Source of the DNA: Carposina sasakii
Taxonomy: Eukaryota > Arthropoda > Insecta > Lepidoptera > Carposinidae
Reading direction: 5' to 3'
Length of the DNA: 64,000 bases
Assembly (NCBI GenBank): GCA_014607495.2
Contig: CP053148.1
Location: 4,774,001-4,838,000 of the forward strand
Positions 49,447 through 59,395 of this stretch are shown here, piece after piece (the first letter of the stretch is position 1; each line of letters starts with the position of its first letter). A model generated the notes under the pieces. It was not told the DNA's origin and ran no database searches. It saw only the letters and a list, made by a program, of their open reading frames with translations. The translations under genes were made by a program, and so were the position numbers.

Positions 49447-49635
49447 TCAATTTGGACTACCACTTGAAATACCAATGGGTCTTGGCTCTTTGCAGCTTGG
49501 GCAATAGGCGAGTGCGAAACAATATTCAGCATTCCCTGTACCTACCTCAGTATTTCTCACACTTATTACAGGTCGTGGGCACTGAGGTAGTCTTCTCTTG
49601 TATAAACTTATTTCGGTTTCATGAGTATTAATGTG
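49447..49635 (-). other. Short Cys-containing open frame upstream of the RT ORF
   Basis: An open frame of 62 residues without an ATG, inside the TIR unit and upstream (in transcript sense) of the RT ORF. It includes LAYCPSCKEPRP, a CxxC pair like half a zinc ribbon, and ends at TGA. It could be a 5' exon, a decayed leader ORF or chance. No sequence family is recognised. Confidence 0.2.
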
Positions 49636-50017
49636 TTACTAATATTATTTATAAACGTTGTAAACAAACAATGTGACATGACATTCTTTTAGGTTATGTT
49701 TTTTTTCATGCACTTATAATGAAGGTCGTTATTAAATTTTAGAGAAACCAAATAAGGTAGCTTATAAAGCTCACCTATTGACACAATATTCTAGATCTTT
49801 TGATAATTATTTGATCGTGTAAATCGACAAAATAAAATATAATTTTTTATTCCTTATAATTTTGGATTTGACGTTGACTTATTTGCTTTTATTTATGTGA
49901 TATTTTCACAATATAATATTTAAAAACATAAAAGACTTTACAAAAGCGATTCGCATCTGGCACATCGCCGGACGCTGCCTGGGCACGCTCGCTCCGCTCG
50001 TGCGTCATATGTCATAG

Positions 50018-50036
50018 TCTAACCTAACCTAACCTA
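50018..50036 (-). repeat. Three telomere-type TTAGG units
   Basis: CTAACCTAACCTAACCT on the + strand is three units of the insect telomeric repeat TTAGG read on the - strand. It sits inside the TIR unit. Such short runs also occur by chance near insect promoters. Confidence 0.5.
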
Positions 50037-50378
50037 TCGTAATCTAAGGTTTTTGTTTAACAATATTATTATAAACCACCATTAAGTCTAATATACATTA
50101 TACAATATAACACACTATCCGTGAACTTCTTCTGCATAGTCACCCTACTCTCTTTAATTTGTTTTATAACCTAAAAAGAAAAATCCGCCATCTTCACACA
50201 TAAATAAAACGCGCGCAGCGCCTCTACCGGTGATTCATGTAACTATTTTACGATATGATCAATAATCTTGACCACTTCATGAAATGATCGGGCGTTTAGT
50301 TGCCCATATCGAGAAACGATTTTTAATCATCGATCTGCCCAAACCATATCATGATGTGGCCAATAGACAGTTGAACTT

Positions 50379-50453
50379 TTCATGAAATGCGACCATTTCA
50401 TGAAATGCTCAACCATTTCATGAAATGATCAATTCTACGATATGGCCACGACA
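50379..50453 (-). repeat. Right terminal inverted repeat with iterons
   Basis: Reverse complement of the left end with about five mismatches in 75 bases. Iterons sit at 50379-50390, 50391-50410 and 50411-50430, and an extra isolated copy lies further in at 50270-50289. Confidence 0.85.
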
Positions 50454-50457
50454 TCAA

Positions 50458-50830
50458 TAACAATTTTTGTTTTGTGGGCAATGGAATATGTTGTTGCATA
50501 CATCCTTGTTTTTCTTTACTAATTTATCAATATTTTGGTGAATTTTTGAATTTTTTCATTTAAATTTAACTAATTCACCCAATACTATTAGGTTTGTGTG
50601 CAGAAATAGTATATATTTATTTGAAATATAAATAATGGTGGGTAATTATTTATATATTTTTAATACTTAGTAAAGGGTAGTTAATTCTGTGTAAGTAATG
50701 TGTTGGGTTTTAGAGGTTCATAATAATTAGTGGTTTACTAATTTCTATAATCCTGAGGATGCCACGGTTGTTGGCGAAACATATGTAGATTATTTATCTA
50801 GTTTTTGATTTCGGAATAGTGCAATGTATC
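50458..50830 (+). other. Probable 3' part of the Penelope-like element, split off by the TIR unit
   Basis: If 46141-50453 plus one TCAA is removed, this AT-rich stretch follows the GIY-YIG stop codon. It contains CCTGAGGATGCC...GGCGAAAC at 50752-50780, a stem-loop-closed CTGANGA/GAAA arrangement reminiscent of the hammerhead ribozyme core reported in Penelope-like elements. The core is imperfect (one extra base before stem II), so catalytic function is doubtful. Confidence 0.3.
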
Positions 50831-52699
50831 GTCTTGCATGCTAGGTGCTCGGGTCTGGTTTCTCATGGCGATTGTAGTTAGTGCAAGTGCCTGTTGTCGC
50901 AATTATGAGTTATCAGATCCGAGGGTCAGTGGAGGGTGTAGGGCCCGGTAGTGGGCACACCCATAGTGAATAGCATAAGGTATTCTACTCAGCCTCAAAC
51001 AATTTGCTCTAACCATGTCTTCGATGATCAAATAATCTTATGTGCAAACGTGTAGTGCGCCTACAGTGAACAATTGAATATAATATGTACTAGTTAACTA
51101 TAAAAATGCAGTCTGTCCGTTAAATAATCTGTAAACATGGTGAAGTAATAACTTTCAAAATACCATTTTTACAAACATCGCCAAAAGCGTATCGTGCGTG
51201 TCTCCGACAGTTCGAGATACTTGATATGTTAAGCATTTATTTTTTTTATAGGCAGACTGTACTTAATACTAGTTATTAACTAATAATATCAAAATAATAT
51301 CGCACATCCGCTAATAAAAACTGTCAAAACCGGCAACTGTAATCATAACTAGTATAATATACCATCACATTTCCACAAAAAACTTAAAGCTCATTTTCTC
51401 AATTCACGATTTTAGTCTAGTCGCAGTTTTTTTGGCGGATTTGCAATGCTGTGTCACTATAGTCGCACATCACCATTTCTGTAGTTGAAGCTTCATTTTT
51501 TTTGTTTTCCCACCTTGTAGGTGTGTTGCAACTGCAAAAATGTAGTTTGCTGCGTAAATCGAGCTCGTCCACCGGAAAATCATCTCACTAGTATATCATG
51601 CCGTCGCTTTTTAGAGACAGTAAGTTACAGTTCTACTCAGAGGGGGTTAAAATGAATGATGAATTTTCCATTTTGAAAGTGAAATGTCGCTCTACACTAT
51701 TTATAGCGGCGTCTCGCTTTTACAATGGATACATTCCTTCCTTCATGGTAACCCCCAATACCGTATAATCCATCCATACATTTTGCCAACTTGCGCTATC
51801 GACAGCCAATTTCAATAAGCTATCTTGAGAAGTTGTTTGCATATTTCGGATTTAATCTTCAATATTGTTTTCATACAAAATTTGAAATTAAAAAAATCTT
51901 AAGATTCTTTTTAATCTCTGGTATTGAAATTGGCCACGAATTTATACAAATGACAAGACATCACTTGTAAATTAATCTGGCTTTTGTGAATAATGCAAGT
52001 GAGCATATTTCAAGTACACAATTCTATATCAGAAATTAGCAGTTACATAAATGGTTATGGTAATGGCATGGTGGCAAAATGTTATAATTTATTTAAACAT
52101 ATCGAGTGTATTTCAGATCACATAATATATCAGTTCATTTAAATATTAAGTTCTTATATGTATACCTAATCAATAATAAACATAGGCTTTCAGTTGAATT
52201 ATGTTATCTGCTATAGGTATAACATTCAGTACATAGATGTCACAGTATTTTGGTAAAACCACAGATATTCAGGTCAATTCTGACTGTCACAATTAAACAT
52301 AAACCTAATTTTAGTTTGTTATCTAAAGGCTGAGACAGAAAGGGATAGGAAGAACAAATTTTAAGTTTATGTTTAATCAGAATCCACTGCGTTATGACTA
52401 AAACCTAGATTTTACTTTCATACCGTAAAGTGTTCGTGAAGAAATGATTTCACCATAATCCTGTGATATTACTATAGTTTTATATATCTAGAAATAGTTT
52501 ATAATGTCGGTTTGTTCCCATCTTGCCCTCTTCATGTTACAAGATAGAATATATTGTATTACCTAATACAAAATGCAAGCTCGGTTTTGTCACCAAAATG
52601 ACGTCTAAGCTCCTGAGTGCTAGAAACTTGTTTCCTTGTATCGTAAAGATATACCTTATAAACACATGCAAGTAATGGGAGCAAAATATTTTACCTATA
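50831..52699. other. Last intron, no gene
   Basis: No coding motif; unique-looking AT-rich sequence up to the mariner. Confidence 0.55.
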
Positions 52700-52701
52700 T
52701 A

Positions 52702-53996
52702 CGAGGGCTGTTTGATAAGTCCTTTTAAAAACTATTTGTAAAACCTTTTTTCTGGTAAATGGCGTTAACACTGGCAGGCACAATCTTTCAAATGAAGACT
52801 GTCAAAAATTCAGCAAAAAAAAAACAAGTTTTTGTCAGTATAACTATTGTTTAACTGTGATCACTCGTAAATATTCAACAACTAGGGAAAAAACTGAATT
52901 TCGTGCCGTTATAAAACATTTTTTTATGAAGGGTTGCAGTGCTGCCACAATAAAAACTGAACTTGATTCTGTTCATGGCACTAACGCACCAACGTTGCAG
53001 ACTGTTTATAACTGGATAAATGATTTTAAACGTGGTCGGTCAAGCACATCTGATGCTCCACGCTCTGGTCGCCCAATCGAAGTCACTACTGAGGATGTTG
53101 TTGAAGAAGTCCATAATATTGTACTCGACGACCGCCGAGTGAAGGTGCGTGAAATAGCTGAGAACACAGGCATCTCCACTGAGCGAGTACATAAAATCCT
53201 GCATGAAGATTTGGGTATGACAAAGCTGTCTGCACGATGGGTGCCACGTTTGTTGACAATCGAACAAAAACACGAAAGAAAGCGAATTTCAAAACTGTGT
53301 TTGGATATGATGAAGCGTAATCCTCGGAATTTTTTGAGTCGATTTGTCACTGTGGACGAAACTTGGGTCCATCATTATACACCTGAATCTAAACAGCAAT
53401 CAAAACAATGGATGGCGACTGGTGAACGTGCCCCAAAGAAGGCCAAGACTGTTTTGTCGGCTGGAAAGGTCATGGCGACAGTCTTCTGGGATGGCGAAGG
53501 AATCATTATGATTGATTACTTGGAAAAGGGAAAGACTATCACTGGCCGTTATTACGCAGAGTTATTGGACCGTTTTAATGCCGAATTGTTGGAAAAACGA
53601 CCAAAATTGTCCCCCAAGAAAGTCCTCTTTCATCAAGACAATGCCCCAGTGCACACGTCAACTATTGCAATGGCCAAAATCCACGAGTTGGGCTTCGAAC
53701 TGGTTCCGCATGCTCCGTATTCGCCGGATCTAGCTCCGTGCGATTATTACCTATTCCCAAATCTGAAAAGATGGCTTGGAGGGCAAAAATTTTTGACAAA
53801 TGAGGACTGCATCGCTGGTGTAAACGCCTATTTTGAAGACCTCGACAAAACGTATTTTTTGGAGGGGATAAAAAAATTGGAAACTCGCTGGAACAAGTGT
53901 TTGGCCCTCAAAGGAGACTATGTTGAGAAATAAATGTAAATTGTTTAAAAAAATTTAAAAAATTACTTTTTAAAACGACTTATCAAACAGCCCTCG
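52702..53996 (+). mobile_element. Full-length mariner element
   Basis: 1,295 bases between near-perfect inverted ends CGAGGGCTGTTTGATAAGTC (one mismatch just inside), flanked by TA on both sides (52700-52701 and 53997-53998). This size and target are standard for mariner. It lies in the last NDRG intron in sense orientation. Confidence 0.92.
52857..53933 (+). CDS. Mariner transposase, DD34D, uninterrupted
   Basis: 358 codons without a stop. The N-terminal half holds two helix-turn-helix regions for TIR binding (about 10-115) with the GRP linker at 71-73. The catalytic triad is D167 in VTVDETWVHHY, D261 in FHQDNAPVH and D296 in APCDYYLFPNLK, with 34 residues between the last two, and the signature YSPDLAP is intact. 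It cuts and pastes mariner DNA in the nucleus. The frame begins with GTG where an ATG is expected; the next in-frame ATG is codon 24, inside the first DNA-binding helix. So the copy is catalytically intact by motif but has probably lost its start codon. Confidence 0.9.
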   Translation: MITRKYSTTREKTEFRAVIKHFFMKGCSAATIKTELDSVHGTNAPTLQTVYNWINDFKRGRSSTSDAPRSGRPIEVTTEDVVEEVHNIVLDDRRVKVREIAENTGISTERVHKILHEDLGMTKLSARWVPRLLTIEQKHERKRISKLCLDMMKRNPRNFLSRFVTVDETWVHHYTPESKQQSKQWMATGERAPKKAKTVLSAGKVMATVFWDGEGIIMIDYLEKGKTITGRYYAELLDRFNAELLEKRPKLSPKKVLFHQDNAPVHTSTIAMAKIHELGFELVPHAPYSPDLAPCDYYLFPNLKRWLGGQKFLTNEDCIAGVNAYFEDLDKTYFLEGIKKLETRWNKCLALKGDYVEK

Positions 53997-53998
53997 TA

Positions 53999-54796
53999 TA
54001 TCCAGCAAGTTATCGCTTCCGTAATGCACAAGTATCAACCAATAAGCACACCTCACACAATTTTTGCTACACTTTTATAAATTTTTTATTATTCTTTTTT
54101 TTTAATATTTTTGTGTGCTCCAATTTTAATAATTTTAGGCATTTTAATGCGATTAATAGTCCTTTTTAATCTAACTTCTTGAACCAGTTAAATAATGATT
54201 AGTCTAAATTGAGTATTCTCAAAGAAATCTCACTATTCACTCAGGCAATTTGAAATAAATTTTTGATCATTTGATATTCCAGACAGGACAAAGATCTTCT
54301 TTTATTATCCTGGACAAAGAGAATAAAGGCATATTTTAATAAATTCATTTATAAAATTGATATTACTTGTGTGCCTAGAAAAGCTTAACTTAGATTAAAT
54401 AGGCACAAAATGTAAAACGATGCAATTAAAATACTATAACACAGGCAATAGTAAAGTTCCGACTAACGTCACTTCCTACACCCACTACAATACTTATATA
54501 ATTACTTCAAGATAATGATAATGAAAAATTAATAAATAAACGAGTAGATGACGCGATGACGGTTGTCATTACTGTCTTGTTGGTGTATCAAGAGTTTTAC
54601 GCCTTTAGTGAGAGTTAATAATCTATGAGAACGGATGCAGACGCTCTACCTATATCTATAAACATTATTAAGGATTCGCCATCATAGAGTCACAAAAGTT
54701 ATTTAAAACTTTTGTAGAGGCGTAAAACTAATGAATCATCCACCGATCATCGTCTACCGTTCTATCCCTGTGTATAATACAGTTTTGTGGTTCCAG
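53999..54796. other. Last intron, 3' part
   Basis: AT-rich with nothing recognisable except the terminal acceptor. A TTTTACGCC / GGCGTAAAAC inverted pair near 54597 and 54719 is probably part of a decayed element. Confidence 0.5.
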
Positions 54797-54924
54797 TGGC
54801 GCCTCTCTCTCCGACTAAGATAGTAGCATTCCGTCGTCTGTCGGACGCCGGGCGCCGCCGCGCGTGCCGCCACTCCGTCATTCGCATCACGGAGAATCCC
54901 ATCTCCGAGGCTGTGGTCTGTTAA
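54797..54924 (+). CDS. MESK2: NDRG exon F, terminal coding exon with stop
   Basis: Acceptor TGTGGTTCCAG. The first two bases complete a Val codon with exon E, then APLSPTKIVAFRRLSDAGRR and a short tail ending EAVVC and TAA at 54922-54924. The C-terminal tail of NDRG proteins is variable, Ser/Thr/Arg-rich and phosphorylated in vertebrates; here it has an Arg-rich run (GRRRACRHS). Base composition is much more GC-rich than its surroundings. Other tails may be made by alternative last exons, which I cannot test. Confidence 0.85.
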
Positions 54925-56775
54925 ACGGCGACAAGACGGGCTCGCTTCGGACCCCGTTTGTACCTACTTCTAAAGCTTTCATAGCGCTATTTATCACTTA
55001 TTTTGTTGTTGTTTTTCGTATACATTGCTATTTAATCGGTTAGCAATGTTCATATAAAATTGTGAACATAATCAATAAGAAAACATAATCACTACAGGGA
55101 TGTATTTGATTGCAATTTTTTAAATTATTTTCTTAGATTTAGGTACAAATAGACTTGTAAGTCAAAGAGAGGATTGAATTCGGTAATCATTACAAAAAGA
55201 AATTATTAGATTTACTTGACGAGGTAGGCATGCGCCTGTGGTAAAACAATAAAGGAACCAAAGAGTAACTATTGATGTAAGTGTACATATCTTTGAACGG
55301 ATATTATGAATAGATAAAGATTAACTTAGAGGTATTAGGTATGGAAAAGGCATTTGAAATGAAACCTACGCGAGCCCCTCGGCCAACAATCTTAGCAAGT
55401 CCTCTCTGAGGTCACACTATTCAATTATATAATTTGAAGAGAATTCTATTAAATATCACATGACATATAATAAACGTACGTGTAATGATTGTTTGAAGCA
55501 TTTTGTCATAATAGGTCAACACATATTGTTTTAATGCGCGTACTGAGGGTAGAACTATAATATTATTAAATAAAAAACATTGTAAAACCTGAGGGCTGCG
55601 GTACAAGGATGTCGCTGGGTGCTATGTTAAGACCAAAATACTTTATCAAAAGGATTGTTTACTAAACTCCTCAGTTTAGTTTTTGGAAAATATAAAATAT
55701 ATCACCTGCCTATATTCAGTTTTCTTTTACTACTAGATAATTAGCAACGGCCTATTTTTTGTATCGAAGTGTTGTGATCAATGTGTTATGAGTGAGATAT
55801 ATTTTACGTTATGTTATCTTAAATCAGTATTGATTAATTAATTATTTTTGGTTTTTATTATTAGGAATACAAATGCTTATTCCGTCTATACTTTACCATA
55901 TATGTTATTGAATGTTCGTCGTCTAACTAACCGTGTATAATCTCGAATGTAACGAAGAAAGCTAAAGCAGCTCGATGGAGTCGCCTTTCATAAATGTTAT
56001 AAAAAAGTAACATGAAAAAGTAACAAGCCTATCCACGCCATTAGACGTTGTCGCAACTGTTATTGATGGCTTATGTGGCTCGCAGAATGTCCATGTCGCA
56101 AAATGTATCTCTGTGTGAAAAAGAGCCATTTATATATTCTAAATAAAATATTATTTAATAGAATGACTGTCGATAAGATCAATTTCTTCGCGTGTTATTT
56201 TAAGCGATTCGGCTACATTTTGCGAACAAGCGGGATGTTTTGCGACGAGATGATTATAATTAGATTAATATCATTAAATGTTATAGGGCAAGCCTGCCCG
56301 TACTGCTTTCCTATTTAGCTTCAAATTCTGGGAATTGATAATTAAAAGTTGATTTGGCCTTCTCGATATTTTGTTGTTTCTCTACGTAGCTAGAATTGGA
56401 TTAAGAAAATCATATCTGAGTAGAGAATTAACACACAATGAACAATATTGCATTATGATTATTAAATTTGATTGAAATCTTATGTACGCAAAAGTGTCTT
56501 GGACATGCTTCTTTTGCTTTTGTACAATTAAAATGTGTAGTTAGGCATATACATACATACATATGTAATTATTTTTAATCCATACTGTTCTAAATAAGCC
56601 TTACTATATTTTAATGTAGTGGTATTATTGTGGTAGAACTCTAAGATCTGATTTTGTTGAGTTGTGTGATTTATTCATATCTATTAAAAGGTGATTTTAT
56701 ATGTCATGCATGTGTTTCATTCCTTGATGTTTTCAACCATGCATCAACAGTAAATATTACTAAAAAAGACGAAAC
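54925..56775. other. NDRG 3' UTR and downstream sequence
   Basis: The first 300-650 bases are probably 3' UTR. No further gene seen. Confidence 0.5.
55248..55253 (+). terminator. Candidate polyadenylation signal for NDRG
   Basis: First AATAAA seen downstream of the NDRG stop codon (about 320 bases after it). Another lies at 55569-55574. Which is used cannot be told from sequence. Confidence 0.35.
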
Positions 56776-56783
56776 ATCTAAAT

Positions 56784-56971
56784 CAGTGGTTCCCAAAGTG
56801 GTCCAGATTGGACCCCCAGGGGCCCACAGGAGACCGAACGGGGGTCTACATTGGTGTGAAAAAATGGGAGTTCACAATTAATTCGTATGTGGTGTACGCC
56901 TGTAGGGTTCCCGCCAGAACCAGTTAACTTTTGAAAGGGGTCTATGAGAAAAAAAAGTTTGGAAACCCCTG
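56784..56971 (+). mobile_element. hAT MITE with perfect 8-bp duplication
   Basis: Starts CAGTGGTTCCCAAAGT and ends AGTTTGGAAACCCCTG, the hAT-type CAGNGGTT...AACC(C)CTG termini, flanked by ATCTAAAT at 56776-56783 and 56972-56979. 188 bases, no ORF. Confidence 0.9.
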
Positions 56972-57361
56972 ATCTAAATGCTAAAACGTTTAATAACACA
57001 TTTACAAGTACTTAAATCTGTTGAAACTAAAGTGCCTATGAAAATAAACAACAAACAAAATGTACACGTGTATATTTATATAAGTGTACATCTCAACAAA
57101 TTAATACAAAAATGGACACTATGTCAGAGGGTACGTTATTGACACGCCATACATGCATATTGCCAACATAATATTTATTTAACGTTAGTGATTAAATGAT
57201 CGATGTCTCTAACTAAAGTTACAATATTAATTGAAAATAACGTATTTCTACCATAACCAGAGCGTATAATAAAATGCTAGTTTCTAGTCTTTATTCATGT
57301 AAAAAGAGTTTAAATTTTTATACAAAAATGGAAACAGCGACTTAATTTTTACAGTTTATCG

Positions 57362-59337
57362 TTACAGGATTTTGCTTTTAGTACACTTTCCGCATAGACT
57401 TTTCTTGCATTTATTGCAAATATTTGTAGTCTTATTGTTATTGCAATATCCTATTTGACACCATTTGCGCACAGAAACCGTGCCAGCGGTAGTTGATATA
57501 TCAGTTTCGTGTGGTTTTTGCCTTGAAGTCTGATATTCTGAAGCAAGTTCTTCTGCTAATCGAAACAGAAAGTCTTTCCGTGATTTTTCTCCTGTTGTGT
57601 TTTTGTATAATATCCAGCTATTTATTCCGGCTAAATCTAAAATATTGAAAAACACTTGAAGTGGCTTCTGCAACCAGACTTCACCGTATATTTTCGTGCC
57701 ATCTGATCAGTCACATCGACGCCAAATTTAGTTTTATTATAAAACAATACAGTCCAGCTTTATCAATTTTGATGTGTTTATGTTTTGTACTTAGTAAAAG
57801 TACATTTGGTTTGCGTAAGTGTGCATCCATTAGTATAACAACGTCGAGAAACGTGCCATGCTGTCTTTTTTCAGTTTGAAAATTTTCGGCATTCCCTCTT
57901 GTTTGCGCGTATTGTTCCAAGTAACGAAGTGTTTTTATCGTAATTTCAACGCCAAAGGAATACTTGTAAAAAAATTATCAGTTGTTACAGTTCTACCCTT
58001 CATGGTGTACGGTTCAAGAAGTTTCATTACAACAAATTCGCTTAGGGGAGTTGATGCCTTTCGAGTCTCGTCTTTTCCTAAATATGGAAAGCCATTTACC
58101 ACATATTTTGTTTCTACATCAGACGCTAACCAAAATTTGATGCCAAATTTATGGGGTTTGTTTGGCATATACTGAGTAAATCTGCATCTGGCCTTCGTTG
58201 GAAAAAGTTGCTCATCCACAGTAATATAAGCTCCCGGTTTGAAGCAATTTTGACTGTTTTCAATAAATTTATCCCAAACTGCTGAGACTAAAGCGAACTT
58301 GTCTGTTTGCAATCGTTGACTCCTCTGATTTCTTTTATCGAACCGAATGTATCGTAAAATATCTGTAAAATCTCGTCTACCATAGTGCTAGAAAAAAATG
58401 ATGGTCCCCATTTTTATTCCACAAATATTGAAGTCTCAAAGTATTTCCTTCGTATACGTGCGTACAATATTGCAAGAAATGCCTTCAATTTTTCTTGCGT
58501 AATTGTCCAAAAACTCGAGAGGCTTCTACACAAATTCGTATAGAAAATATGATTGTCAATCAATAATAGATACTTAGATTCCCTTTCATAATGTTTCTTT
58601 TAGCATGTGCTGTTGGCCCGTGTACATCTTTGAAAACACTATGAATTGGTAATCTACCAACAACACCTCCTTCTTCAAATCTCGAAATAGTTCAGCAATT
58701 TCAATTTGCATTTGGTACGTTACTTCCATCTTCATCTTCAGAACTAAGGGAATCATGCATCGTCTCGTACGTTTGTTTGGCATATTTTCGGTCACTTGAC
58801 TGATTTATATTGTCTTCATCAGGAACTTCCTCATCACTACTCAAGATATTAGACTATTTTCATCATTGCCTTGATCAATTTGTGTATCTAATAATTCACC
58901 GTCGCTAGAACAATCCTGAGGTAGTTGGTTGCATTTTCTAAATATGTAGAAACCAACATTAGGGGCTAACGATATGCAGGCTACTTGCTGTCTGTTTATT
59001 ACGTGTCACTGTGGGTAAAGATTATTACTTTGGAGATCGCTTGGACTAAGTACTCGTAAAAAAATCGTACCGTAATCACCTAAATCGCTCGATAACGACA
59101 ACGTAATGAACAAAAGAAGCATGGGCCTATTTGTATTTTCACGGTCTCATACAAATATACATTTCTTCCTAATGCACCAGTCATTTTGACGGTTCTGGTA
59201 TAAATAGTTATAACAAAAAATATATTTGTTACTAACCATAAAATGTATTCTCTACTTATAGCTACAAAAGTCATAACATCATTTTGGAAAGCAAATAGTA
59301 GCACGACCAGTCATTTTGACTGGTCTGGTAAATCTAG
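57362..59337 (-). pseudogene. Decayed piggyBac-type transposase and its 5' end
   Basis: Read on the - strand, pieces of a piggyBac transposase appear in order but in different frames. An acidic N-terminal part (58586-58980), then 57935-58312 with YITVDEQLFPTKARCRFTQY and TTDNFFTSIPLALKLR, then TFLDVVIL, GVDVTDQMARKYTVKSG near 57670-57720, then a Cys-rich zinc tail (CQIGYCNNN...CNKCKKSLCGKC) at 57362-57450. The three catalytic aspartates (DEQ, DNF, D in GVDVTDQ) can all be seen. At least four frame breaks make it non-functional. At 59300-59340 the end reads CCAGTCATTTTGACTGG... then TTAA, the piggyBac target; an inner inverted copy is at 59170-59190. The other end was not located with confidence. 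Confidence 0.78.
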
Positions 59338-59395
59338 TGTTAATTGAAAATAAATAGAGCGTAGCTAGTTACGTATTTAACGAAACAGACAGGTA

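Larger units (their letters stand above)
46141..50453 (-). mobile_element. 4.3-kb TIR-bounded element carrying a reverse transcriptase ORF
   Basis: The unit begins TGTCGTGGCCATA and ends with its complement TATGGCCACGACA. The outer 75 bases of both ends match as an inverted repeat with about five mismatches, and a second weaker matching block lies further in (46269-46290 against 50331-50354). The unit is flanked by TCAA on both sides (46137-46140 and 50454-50457), a plausible 4-bp target duplication. Inside is one large intact ORF on the - strand (46437-49328) for a zinc finger / reverse transcriptase / endonuclease protein and no recognisable transposase. Either the protein mobilises the TIR unit or a retroelement is nested in a DNA transposon. 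No 5'/3' target duplication of a nested insertion was found; an eight-A run at about 46390-46398 (- strand sense) is the only poly(A)-like trace. Confidence 0.75.
7571..54924 (+). other. MESK2: NDRG-family gene, visible part (six coding exons)
   Basis: Six exons join in frame across five GT-AG introns of 30,414, 1,627, 1,730, 944 and 11,773 bases, giving 287 residues and a stop. The joined protein is collinear with NDRG proteins: an alpha/beta-hydrolase fold whose nucleophile elbow has lost its serine, so family members are regarded as non-enzymatic. NDRG proteins act in stress response, differentiation and trafficking; the fly member MESK2 was found as a suppressor in KSR/Ras signalling (established knowledge). 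NDRG proteins are roughly 350-390 residues, so about 60-90 N-terminal residues are encoded upstream. I found no earlier exon in 1-7570. Most recognisable transposons in the introns are antisense to the gene; the mariner is sense. Confidence 0.93.

Noticed and set aside
50018..50036. Telomere-targeted insertion or subtelomeric location
   Set aside because: Only three TTAGG units, inside the TIR unit; too few to indicate a telomere.
53006..53350. 114-codon - strand frame
   Set aside because: Antisense shadow of the mariner transposase.
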